The notes under the pieces: model-generated
What the model saw: only the letters and a program-made list of their open reading frames with translations
The model's database searches: none
What the model was told of the DNA's origin: nothing
Origin: an uncultured Pelagibacteraceae bacterium
GTDB lineage: Bacteria; Pseudomonadota; Alphaproteobacteria; Pelagibacterales; Pelagibacteraceae
Assembly: GCA_902543575.1 (NCBI GenBank)
Contig: CACBYV010000002.1
Location: 62,001 to 126,000, forward strand
Length of the DNA: 64,000 bases
Reading direction: 5' to 3'
Shown here: one piece after another, positions 37,056-45,187 of the stretch
How positions within the stretch are numbered: the stretch's first letter is position 1
Layout of the letters: each line of letters opens with the position of its first letter
Made by a program: the position numbers and the translations under genes

Positions 37056-38317
37056 TTTAAATTAAGTATCTCTCCAGCAAGATATAGAGACCCAGTAATC
37101 ATTATCAAATCACCTTTCTCTGGGTTTAGAGAATTAAGAGCCTCTTCAATAGATTTTTTGTAATTAACATTAGGATGTTTATTTAATTTTTCTTTTAAAT
37201 CTATTCCTTTGATAGCATTCGGTTGGTTAGGAATATCAATTGTTGTTATGGAAGATATATTATTAAATTTGCTTAAATATTCCTCGTGATCTTTATTAGA
37301 CATCATTCCAAGAATTAAATGCTTTTTACAATCAAGAGTATTTAAATATTCATTAAGAGCTTTTGCACCTAAAGGATTATGTGAGCCATCTAAATATAAT
37401 CTATTATCTTTACAAATATTTTTAAGCTTTCCAGATTTAATTTCTTGAAGTCTTGCAATACTTTTTATTTTACTAATACCTTCTTTAATATTTTCATCTT
37501 TTACTTCTAGTTGTAAATTTCTTACTGTAGCAATAGCTGTCGCACAATTGTCAATTTGGAAATTACCTAATAGGTTTGGTTTTGGTAATTTTAAACCACC
37601 ATATTCATCCTCATAATAAATAAAACCATTCTCACTTAATGAATAATTAAAATCATCTTTATAAATGATTTTTTTTGAGTGATTGTTATTAATTGTTTTT
37701 TTTATTAGATTTAAGGTTTCATCTGAGCTTTGTTTGCTAATTACAATAGTAGAATTTAGAAGGGATGAGGTTTTTTCATAAACAATTTTTTCAATATTTT
37801 GCTCATTTTTTGGTAACCAGTCTAAATGATCTAAACCTATTGAAGTAACAATACTAGATAAATTATTATCAATAATATTTGTTGCATCAAATCTATGAAA
37901 TAGACCACTTTCTATGATATTTATTTTGTCTTTGAATTTACTTGCATGATAAAAATATGCAGCAGTTAATATTTCGAAGTAAGTTATTTGTTCTCCATTA
38001 TTAACATTTTCAACTTCTATTAATAACTTAGACAAGATATCGTCAGATATTTCTTCGTCATTAAAAATAAATCTCTCATTAATTTTTTGAATATGTGGAC
38101 TAGTATAAATATTACAATCTATATTGGCTGTTTTTAAAATTGATCTTACTGCCTGTATAGTTGAATACTTTCCATTTGTTCCAACTACAGATATGTATTT
38201 TAATTTTTTTTGAGGATTACCTAATTTTTTACAAAGATTTTTAACTCTATCTAGACTTAGGTCGATTTCTTTAGGATGCAGCTTTTGCAAGCGGTTCAAT
38301 ATTGTCTGAAGTTTCAT
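37052..38317 (-). CDS. folC: Folylpolyglutamate synthase / dihydrofolate synthase, with altered P-loop
   Basis: A 421-aa Mur-ligase-fold enzyme that adds glutamate to folates. The N-terminus HPKEIDLSLDRV is typical. The P-loop reads GTNGKYST (46-53), where the family norm is GTNGKGST, so Tyr51 replaces a glycine. Another usual glycine pair is changed (ESGLFHRFDATNI where EVGLGGRLDATN is common). C-terminal DGSHNPLGA is intact. It overlaps accD by 47 bases because the conserved N-terminus requires this start. Order accD-folC-trxA is normal for alphaproteobacteria. Confidence 0.9.
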   Translation of the reverse strand: MKLQTILNRLQKLHPKEIDLSLDRVKNLCKKLGNPQKKLKYISVVGTNGKYSTIQAVRSILKTANIDCNIYTSPHIQKINERFIFNDEEISDDILSKLLIEVENVNNGEQITYFEILTAAYFYHASKFKDKINIIESGLFHRFDATNIIDNNLSSIVTSIGLDHLDWLPKNEQNIEKIVYEKTSSLLNSTIVISKQSSDETLNLIKKTINNNHSKKIIYKDDFNYSLSENGFIYYEDEYGGLKLPKPNLLGNFQIDNCATAIATVRNLQLEVKDENIKEGISKIKSIARLQEIKSGKLKNICKDNRLYLDGSHNPLGAKALNEYLNTLDCKKHLILGMMSNKDHEEYLSKFNNISSITTIDIPNQPNAIKGIDLKEKLNKHPNVNYKKSIEEALNSLNPEKGDLIMITGSLYLAGEILNLN

Positions 38318-39203
38318 TTATTTGCTTTTCATTTACCGCGTTATCTTTTTTTAACAATATTGATAATATTAAGCTTATTTCGGTTTTTAAATCTTTTCGT
38401 TCAACTATTCTGTCGACAAATCCATGCTTTTCGACAAACTCAGATGTTTGAAAGTCTGAACTAAGTTCCTCTTTAACTGTTGCTTGTATAACTCTTTTCC
38501 CTGCAAAGGCTATTAAACACCCAGGTTCAGCAAAATGAATGTCACCTAACATCGCAAAAGATGCAGTAATTCCACCAGCTGTTGGATCTGTAAAACAAAC
38601 TAAATAAGGAAGATTATTTTTTTTAAGTTCATTAATAGCAAGGGTAGTTCTTGTCATATTTGCAAGGGCAATAGGAGACTCAAACATTCTTTGTCCTCCA
38701 CCACAAGGAAAGAAAACAAATGGTGTTTGATTGTCAATAGCGTGTTGAACACCATAAATAATTGCTTCGCCCTCAGCTGCACCAACAGACCCACCAATAA
38801 ACTCAAAATTAATAGCTCCTGCTGTTACTTCTACTCCATTTATTCTTCCTTTAGCAATCATCACAGCTGAATTCTGATTAGTTTTTTTTCGTGCAGATTT
38901 TAATCTATCTTTATATGACTTGGTATCGATCCATTGAAGAGGGTCTTCCGCTGGAATGGGTGTATCAATTATTTCAAAAGCGTTTTTTCCAAAAATTATG
39001 TCAAATCTTTGTCGACAATTAATTCTATGATGTTTACCACACGAGTTACAAACCCATAAATTTTCTTCAAGATCTTTCTTTAATATTGGGCCTTTGCAAC
39101 AACTGGTCCAGTCAGAGTTTGCTATATCTTCTTTTGATGGTCTTTTTTTTAATACTCGTTTAATTTTTTCACCAAAACTTAAAGCTTTTGTAATCCAGTT
39201 CAT
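38271..39203 (-). CDS. accD: Acetyl-CoA carboxylase carboxyltransferase subunit beta
   Basis: A 310-aa carboxyltransferase subunit that works with AccA to make malonyl-CoA. Core motifs: GSVGAAEGEAI, FFPCGGGQRMFE and TDPTAGGITASFAMLGD. The N-terminal zinc ribbon reads TSCCKGPI then WVCNSCGKH: cysteines 35, 36, 52 and 55, so the first pair is adjacent instead of CxxC. accA is about 22 kb away. It overlaps folC by 47 bases and trpA by 4. Confidence 0.94.
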   Translation of the reverse strand: MNWITKALSFGEKIKRVLKKRPSKEDIANSDWTSCCKGPILKKDLEENLWVCNSCGKHHRINCRQRFDIIFGKNAFEIIDTPIPAEDPLQWIDTKSYKDRLKSARKKTNQNSAVMIAKGRINGVEVTAGAINFEFIGGSVGAAEGEAIIYGVQHAIDNQTPFVFFPCGGGQRMFESPIALANMTRTTLAINELKKNNLPYLVCFTDPTAGGITASFAMLGDIHFAEPGCLIAFAGKRVIQATVKEELSSDFQTSEFVEKHGFVDRIVERKDLKTEISLILSILLKKDNAVNEKQINETSDNIEPLAKAAS

Positions 39204-40000
39204 AGAATTTTATTTTTTAATTTTTTTACTAGCTTACTTACATTTGTGACAGGATTTTGTCTATGCTTTAAACTCTTGCTAATTTCCTTACAAATAGCAC
39301 TTCCAACAACTAATCCATCTGCAGATTTGAGTTTGCCAATTGTTTTTTCAGTGATTCCAAAACCAATTACAATTTCTTTTTTTGGATCAATTTTTTTTAT
39401 TTTGGTATAATTTTTTAATATATCTTTTGGTGAAACTTTTAGTTTACCACCTGTTGTACTCAACATTGAAATAAAATAATTCATAGGATGAGAGTCTCTT
39501 ATAATTTTTTTAAGCCTAATTTTTGTTGTTGTTGGTGATAAAAGCTGAATAAAATAGATAGATTTTTTTTTACATTTTTTTGCGAAATTCTTATTTTCTG
39601 GCCAAGGTAAATCCACAACTATTAATCCATTTACTCCAGATAAATTACATTTATTTAAGAATTTATTTTCACCATATTGAAAAATCATATTATAATACCC
39701 CATTAAGATAACAGGTTTATTCTTATCAAACTTTTTGAAATCTTTTACAATTTTAAAAATATCATTTACTTTAATTCCATTTTTGATTGCCCTATATGCA
39801 CTTGTTTGAATTTGACTTCCATCTGCTACGGGGGTGTTATGAGGCACACCTACTTCTAAAATATCTGCATTTTTAGAAATTGATTTTAATATATCTAAAG
39901 ATTGTTTTTTTGAGCTATCTCCAGCAACGGTATAAGTTAGTAAAGCCGGCCTATTTTCTTTTTTTGCTTTTTTAAATGCTACACTAATTGGATTTAACAT
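39200..40000 (-). CDS. trpA: Tryptophan synthase alpha subunit, divergent
   Basis: A 266-aa TIM-barrel enzyme splitting indole-glycerol phosphate. The catalytic pair is kept: Glu in ILEVGVP and Asp in VADGSQIQ. The usual PFSDPxADGP signature is changed to PHNTPVADGS. C-terminal phosphate loops IGFGI and GLVVGSAI remain. It overlaps trpB by 17 bases and accD by 4. The altered loop matches a similarly altered TrpB encoded next to it, suggesting that the two have changed together. Confidence 0.9.
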   Translation of the reverse strand: MLNPISVAFKKAKKENRPALLTYTVAGDSSKKQSLDILKSISKNADILEVGVPHNTPVADGSQIQTSAYRAIKNGIKVNDIFKIVKDFKKFDKNKPVILMGYYNMIFQYGENKFLNKCNLSGVNGLIVVDLPWPENKNFAKKCKKKSIYFIQLLSPTTTKIRLKKIIRDSHPMNYFISMLSTTGGKLKVSPKDILKNYTKIKKIDPKKEIVIGFGITEKTIGKLKSADGLVVGSAICKEISKSLKHRQNPVTNVSKLVKKLKNKIL

Positions 40001-41228
40001 ATTTTTTTCCTAATCTTTTCTCTAAAATTCCTCGGTCCTTGTAAGCATCACCACAACTGTTAACTACTACGATCGTATCTTTGCTCAATTTTTTAGATTC
40101 AGATATAGCAACTGCGAATGCATGGCTAGGTTCAAGAGATGGTCTTAATTTTTCAAATTTTGTAACAAGTTTATAAGCTTCTAATGCTTGTTCATCACTC
40201 GCTGCAGTATATCTAGCTCTCTTTGTGTCTTTTAAAAAACAATGAAGCGGAGAAATTCCAGGGTAATCCAAACCTGCTGAAATAGATTCTGTCTCTTCTA
40301 TTTGTCCATCTGAGTTTTGATTAACATACTGCGCTGCACCATGTAGAATTCCAATTTTAGAACCATAAGTTAATGGTGCTGCATGTTTTTTACTGTTTGC
40401 AGGTCCACCAGCTTCTACGCCAATAAATTCACACTGCTTTTTATCATAATCCATAAACTCATTCCAAAACCCAAAACTCGAACTTCCTCCACCCACACAA
40501 TTATAAAGTTTTAATTTTTTTGGCACTGATCCAAACTCATCAATTAATTGAACTTTTAACTCTCTTGAAATTTGACTGGTACTCCATCCACAAATACGAA
40601 CAAAAACAGCTGGGCCTACTGTGCTTCCAACACACATGGCTGTAGTATCACAATTAGCAACCCAGAATCTCATACACTCTGAAACAGCATCCACAAGCGT
40701 TTGACTTCCTGAATAAACCGGGACTACCTCGGCACCATTTTTTTTCATTGCTTTTACATTTGGTTGTTGTCTTGCAATATCTTTTGCACCCATAAAAATT
40801 TTACATTTAAGACCAAACTTTTTTGCAGCCATACTTAACATTTTACCCGCATACCCGGCGCCTGTGTCCCCAATTATAACTTTTTTACCAGAGCGTTTTG
40901 CAAGTAGACAATGGACAGTTGCATTATAGACTTTGTGTGCCCCACCATTTGCATCTGAAACAACTTTAGACCAAATTTGAGCTCCACCCACGTGTTTCGT
41001 TAAATTCTCTAATTTAATAAATCGAGTAGGTACACCAATCCAATTTTTAAAATATTTATCTCTTTCTTTTATAAATTTTTTATCTTTTTTAAGTTTGTTA
41101 AATAGCACTTCTAAATCTTCGATAGGTTTTTTTAATGTTTCGGGAACAAAGTTTCCTCCAAATTTACCTCCCCAAAATCCTAGTTTATTACCTTGGTCTA
41201 TTACAGGAATTCCTTTTTTAAGTTTCAT
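39984..41228 (-). CDS. trpB: Tryptophan synthase beta subunit with unusual active-site signature
   Basis: A 414-aa PLP enzyme joining indole and serine. The PLP lysine is kept in GGAHKVYN (Lys99), as is a glycine-rich phosphate loop (CVGGGSS). Other hallmarks differ: GDTGAGYAG (119-127, Asp121) stands where ETGAGQHG with the catalytic glutamate is usual, VVSDANGGAHK replaces REDLNHTGAHK, and NSCGDAYKD replaces NLSGRGDKD. Most of the fold aligns, for example SISAGLDYPG and ALEPSHA-like SLEPSHAFAVA. It may be a distinct TrpB class, or have another substrate. It overlaps trpA by 17 bases and trpF by 4. Confidence 0.85.
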   Translation of the reverse strand: MKLKKGIPVIDQGNKLGFWGGKFGGNFVPETLKKPIEDLEVLFNKLKKDKKFIKERDKYFKNWIGVPTRFIKLENLTKHVGGAQIWSKVVSDANGGAHKVYNATVHCLLAKRSGKKVIIGDTGAGYAGKMLSMAAKKFGLKCKIFMGAKDIARQQPNVKAMKKNGAEVVPVYSGSQTLVDAVSECMRFWVANCDTTAMCVGSTVGPAVFVRICGWSTSQISRELKVQLIDEFGSVPKKLKLYNCVGGGSSSFGFWNEFMDYDKKQCEFIGVEAGGPANSKKHAAPLTYGSKIGILHGAAQYVNQNSDGQIEETESISAGLDYPGISPLHCFLKDTKRARYTAASDEQALEAYKLVTKFEKLRPSLEPSHAFAVAISESKKLSKDTIVVVNSCGDAYKDRGILEKRLGKKYVKSN

Positions 41229-41842
41229 ATTTTTGAAGACAAGTTTAACAATTTATCAATTTTACTTATATCTTTTTTTCCATTTTCATCCTCTAATGCA
41301 CCGCTAAGATCAATCATAAAGTTTTTATTCTTAAAACTAGGAATATCATCTATTTGGATATTTCCTGCAATCATTTTATCTATTTCATCTGGCACCTCAT
41401 TTAGTAGATTATGATCAAAACTTTTAGATTTATGGTAACCTTTTGAGTCAAATAAAATCATATCTGATATATTTGAATAATTTTTATATTTAATTACATC
41501 ATCTTTATTAGAAACGGTAATTGCAGTTATTATTTTTATTTTATATTTTGATTTAATTTCTTTAGTTCTTTCAGGGTCTACATCATAGAGTTGATAATAA
41601 TCAAAATTTAAATCTTTAATCTTTTCTAAAATTTCATCGTTAGGTCTCACAAGAACAGAGATAAAGTTCACATTTTTTTTATCAATACTAATTAAACTTT
41701 TTAGTTTGTCATACTCAATATATCTTCTACTTTTTTCATAATTGGTAATGAAACCTATCATCGTAGGTTTGTGTCTATGATCTAAAATATAGTTTAATGT
41801 TTTAGGATCAGACACCCCACAGATTTTTAAACCTTTGATCAT
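41225..41842 (-). CDS. trpF: Phosphoribosylanthranilate isomerase, divergent
   Basis: A 205-aa TIM-barrel isomerase of tryptophan synthesis. The catalytic cysteine is in LKICGVSDP, the catalytic aspartate is probably in MILFDSKG, and IDLSGALEDENGKKD matches the usual VSSGVE...G.KD phosphate loop. The common GGTG loop after the aspartate is replaced. It overlaps pyrF by 1 base and trpB by 4. Family assignment rests on motifs plus position in the trpFBA order. Confidence 0.82.
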   Translation of the reverse strand: MIKGLKICGVSDPKTLNYILDHRHKPTMIGFITNYEKSRRYIEYDKLKSLISIDKKNVNFISVLVRPNDEILEKIKDLNFDYYQLYDVDPERTKEIKSKYKIKIITAITVSNKDDVIKYKNYSNISDMILFDSKGYHKSKSFDHNLLNEVPDEIDKMIAGNIQIDDIPSFKNKNFMIDLSGALEDENGKKDISKIDKLLNLSSKI

Positions 41843-42513
41843 TAATTTAAGTGATCAATTAATGTTTGAACATTTTTTTTGATATTGCCTTTAGTAATAT
41901 CTCTTCCTATTACTAACCAATCTGCACCATTTTTATAGGCTTGCTTAGGAGTTAAAGTTCTCTTTTGATCGTTTGTATTTGAGCTAAATCTTATCCCAGG
42001 AGTTATTATTTCTTTTTTAAATACTTTTTTTACTATTTTAGCTTCTTGAGCACTACATACTATAGCATCCAATTTTGCTTTAGTTGCTAATTTTGCTTGT
42101 TGAAATACTAATTTTTTTACATCTTTATTAAAACCAATTTCTTTTAAAGATTTATTATCTAAAGAAGTTAGTATACTAACTCCAACTAATTTAGTTTTTC
42201 CAGCGACTTTTTTTGCAGCTTTTAAAGCATTTAATCCACTACTAATATGTATTGTTATATAATTAAAATTTAAATCTTTAATAGCTGTTATAGCTGATTT
42301 GCAAGTATTAGGTATATCTGAGATTTTATAATCACCGAAAGTAATCTTGTCTTTTATACTTAATATAAAATCTCTTCCATTTTTTGAGTTCAAAAATTCT
42401 AAACCAAATTTATATCCAATATTTAAATTGTTATTTTTTGTTTCTTTTATTATCTTTCTTACAACGGAAATTTTTTTTGTGTCACAGGCGATAAAAACTT
42501 TATAATTCTTCAT
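41842..42513 (-). CDS. pyrF: Orotidine 5'-phosphate decarboxylase
   Basis: A 223-aa enzyme making UMP. The catalytic Lys/Asp array is FGDYKISDIPNTCKSA, and the phosphate-binding end reads TPGIRFSS and DWLVIGRDITKG. Normal length. It overlaps ihfB by 14 bases and trpF by 1 base; in many alphaproteobacteria pyrF lies in this place. Confidence 0.93.
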   Translation of the reverse strand: MKNYKVFIACDTKKISVVRKIIKETKNNNLNIGYKFGLEFLNSKNGRDFILSIKDKITFGDYKISDIPNTCKSAITAIKDLNFNYITIHISSGLNALKAAKKVAGKTKLVGVSILTSLDNKSLKEIGFNKDVKKLVFQQAKLATKAKLDAIVCSAQEAKIVKKVFKKEIITPGIRFSSNTNDQKRTLTPKQAYKNGADWLVIGRDITKGNIKKNVQTLIDHLN

Positions 42514-42790
42514 TTATCTTTTTTAACCAATATTTGGAAGCTTTAAACGAAAGGGAATATTTTTCTTCAATAAAAATTTTTTCATTTGTTTTTGGATTTC
42601 TAGCATTTTTGGCTTTCTGTAATTTTGGTTCAATTGCAAAGATATCTCTTAACTCAACTCTTTCTCTTCTTCCAAGAGAATTCTTCATTTCTTTTATAAA
42701 TATATCTACAAGTTTGTTTAGGTCTTTTCTTAAAAAATTGGGATAATTCTGTGCTAATTTTGCTAAGAGATCTGATTTTTTTGTGGACAA
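42500..42790 (-). CDS. ihfB: IHF beta / HU-family DNA-binding protein
   Basis: A 96-aa histone-like protein. The DNA-arm motif is NARNPKTNEKIFI, preceded by GRRERVELRDIFAIEP. Its position just after rpsA is the usual place of ihfB. It would bend DNA as a heterodimer with IHF alpha or act as an HU-like homodimer. The start is TTG at 42790, 4 bases after rpsA; no ATG fits the conserved N-terminal helix. Confidence 0.88.
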   Translation of the reverse strand: MSTKKSDLLAKLAQNYPNFLRKDLNKLVDIFIKEMKNSLGRRERVELRDIFAIEPKLQKAKNARNPKTNEKIFIEEKYSLSFKASKYWLKKINEEL

Positions 42791-42794
42791 CTAT

Positions 42795-44531
42795 TTAATT
42801 TTCATCCTTATTTTTATTTTTTTTATCATCTAATTTTTCAGACAAAGATGAAAAAGGGAGATTTTTACCACTAAGTGGGCTAGAAAATTTAGAAACCGCC
42901 TCTTTATTCTGCAGTTCTTCGAGTAATTTTATACTTAAGCTTACTTTTCTTTTTTCAAAGTTTAATTCTGAGATTGCAGCATCAATTCTTTCACCACCAA
43001 CAAATCTTGATGGTCTCGCGTCACTTGAATTCACTGCTATATTTGATTTTTTTATTAAAAAATCTAATTCACAATTTTCTGGTTTAACAATTAATCCTTT
43101 GTTATCTGACGAAGTAACGGTAACTGTTATAATATCGTTAATTTTTTTGTCTTTAAACCAGTCAAACGGATCATTTCCTAATTGTTTTAGTCCAACTCTT
43201 ATCTTTTGTTCTTCTTTCTTTATTTCAAGAATTTTAACTTTAATTTTATCATTCTTTTTAAATTTTTTTAATTCCTCTTCTGGGTTATTTAAATAACTTA
43301 AATCATTAGCATGTAGGAAACCATCGATATCAAAATTATCTAGTTTTACATATAATGCGTATTCATTTATGCTTGATACCACTCCATCAACCTCAGACCC
43401 TTCTGGAAACTTTTGCATTAAAGTATCATAAGGATTTTCTATTGTTAGTTTATGGGAAATTGCAATTCTTCTTTTGTCTTTATCGATTTCAGTTATCACA
43501 CAATCAATCATATCTCCGACTTTAAAAAATTTTTTGGGTACAATATTTCTTTTTGTCCAACTCATTTCACTACTATGCAATAATGTACTTAGGCCTGGTT
43601 CAAGAGAGCAAAAACATCCATAGTCAGTAATTTTATCTACTTTGACCTTATATTTTTTTCCTATTTCGTAATTTCCTATATGCTCAAATGGATCTGGAGA
43701 AAGTTGCTTTATTGAACATCCGATTTGTAATTTTTCATTATCAATTGATATAACTTTTAAATCGTGTTTTTCACCAATATTAAAAATTTCATCAGGATGA
43801 TTAACTCTTGAATAAGAAATTTCTTGCAAATGAACAAGAACATCTATCTCGTTATTTACTTCAAAAAAGCATCCAAAAGATGAATAACCTTTGACCACAG
43901 CATCCTTGATTATATCACCAACTTTAAATTTTTCGATTATTTTTGCTTTATCTTCTCTTTTATTTGAAGAAACTATCTGTCTTCTCGAAACACATGCATT
44001 TCCTCTTAGCTTATCCAACTTTATTATCGCAAATTTTTGTTCTACTCCAATTAAATGATCTATACTTTTAAGCGGTTTGTCACTTATTTGTGAGCCCGGA
44101 CAGAACATTAAAGATCCAGTATCACTGTGTTCAACAATTACACCTCCTTTACATTTACTAGTGATTTTTCCGATAATTGAAACATTATTTTCATAGGCTT
44201 TTTCTAGTTCGTACCAACCTTTTATTTTTTGCGCTTTTATAGCTGAAACTATTACCTCTCCGTTTTTATCTTCAATTTTTTCCAACAAAACTGGGATTTT
44301 TTCCCCAACAACAATCTTATCTTTAAATCCAATCATTTTTAATTCATTTACATCTACTATCGGCTCGCTTTTCAAACCGGGAATAAATATAAAAACAAAC
44401 TTTTCTGTGATTTTAGTAATTTTACCTTCTACGATTTTACCTTCTTCAATTTTGTTTCTTGAAAGTTGCGAGTTTAAAAGCTTTTCAAAATGCTGATTTT
44501 TTTCTGATTTTAAATCTTTGTAAATTTCCAT
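42795..44531 (-). CDS. rpsA: 30S ribosomal protein S1
   Basis: A 578-aa protein with about six S1 repeats, of near-normal length for alphaproteobacteria. Clear repeats include GDIIKDAVVKGYSSFGCFFE, GKKYKVKVDKITDYGCFC and GSEVDGVVSSINEYALYVK. It binds mRNA on the 30S subunit and helps initiate on messages with weak ribosome-binding sites. I choose ATG 44531, overlapping the cmk stop (TAATG); an in-frame ATG at 44579 would overlap cmk by 49 bases without gaining conserved sequence. Confidence 0.94.
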   Translation of the reverse strand: MEIYKDLKSEKNQHFEKLLNSQLSRNKIEEGKIVEGKITKITEKFVFIFIPGLKSEPIVDVNELKMIGFKDKIVVGEKIPVLLEKIEDKNGEVIVSAIKAQKIKGWYELEKAYENNVSIIGKITSKCKGGVIVEHSDTGSLMFCPGSQISDKPLKSIDHLIGVEQKFAIIKLDKLRGNACVSRRQIVSSNKREDKAKIIEKFKVGDIIKDAVVKGYSSFGCFFEVNNEIDVLVHLQEISYSRVNHPDEIFNIGEKHDLKVISIDNEKLQIGCSIKQLSPDPFEHIGNYEIGKKYKVKVDKITDYGCFCSLEPGLSTLLHSSEMSWTKRNIVPKKFFKVGDMIDCVITEIDKDKRRIAISHKLTIENPYDTLMQKFPEGSEVDGVVSSINEYALYVKLDNFDIDGFLHANDLSYLNNPEEELKKFKKNDKIKVKILEIKKEEQKIRVGLKQLGNDPFDWFKDKKINDIITVTVTSSDNKGLIVKPENCELDFLIKKSNIAVNSSDARPSRFVGGERIDAAISELNFEKRKVSLSIKLLEELQNKEAVSKFSSPLSGKNLPFSSLSEKLDDKKNKNKDEN

Positions 44532-45187
44532 TAATAATTTAGTTTTTTGTCCATTATCTTCTTTATTTTTATAAAGCACGCTTTCTTACTTAATTTAGAA
44601 GTATTAATCAAGATTGAATCTTGTGTTTTTTTTAAAGGGCTAAACTTTCTATTTTTATCCAGAAAATCCCTTTTTCTTAAGCTTTTAAGAACATATCTGT
44701 ATGAAATCCTTTTTTTTAATTTTTTAAATTCCGCATATCTTCTATTTGCTCTTACTCTTAAATTTGCTGTAATATAGAATTTAAACATTGCATCTTTCAT
44801 TATGACTGAAGTTATATCTCTTCCATCAAGAACAGAACCTGAATATTTTTTCGGGGGGTTATATGCACAATCTAATTGAAAATTTTTAACTATATTTCTT
44901 ATCTTAATATCTCTTGCTACAATTGAAGCGATATTTGCCACTTCATCAGAAATTAAACTTTTATCATTTAAAGCTTCTAAACTTATTTTTTGAATTTTTT
45001 TTTTTAAAAACGAATAATTAAATTTTTTTTTGTGAGTTAACTTGATTTTTCCAATATATCTATATATTTTACCAGTATCTAAATAAAGTAAATTATATTC
45101 CTCTGAAATAAACTTAGCCTGAGTACCCGCACCTGCAGCAGCAGGAGAATCGATAGCAACTGTTATTAAATTTTTTCTTTTTTTCAA
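44531..45187 (-). CDS. cmk: Cytidylate kinase with a noncanonical P-loop
   Basis: A 218-aa protein in the usual place between aroA and rpsA. LYLDTGKIYRYIG, DGRDITSVI and AELRVRANRR-like ANLRVRANRRYAE match CMK substrate and lid regions. The Walker A loop, normally IDGPAASGKGT, reads IDSPAAAGAGT: Ala20 (codon GCG on the minus strand) takes the place of the phosphate-binding lysine, and a lysine follows only at position 25. Either the enzyme uses another residue or it is impaired. It overlaps aroA by 4 bases and rpsA by 1. Confidence 0.88.
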   Translation of the reverse strand: MKKRKNLITVAIDSPAAAGAGTQAKFISEEYNLLYLDTGKIYRYIGKIKLTHKKKFNYSFLKKKIQKISLEALNDKSLISDEVANIASIVARDIKIRNIVKNFQLDCAYNPPKKYSGSVLDGRDITSVIMKDAMFKFYITANLRVRANRRYAEFKKLKKRISYRYVLKSLRKRDFLDKNRKFSPLKKTQDSILINTSKLSKKACFIKIKKIMDKKLNY

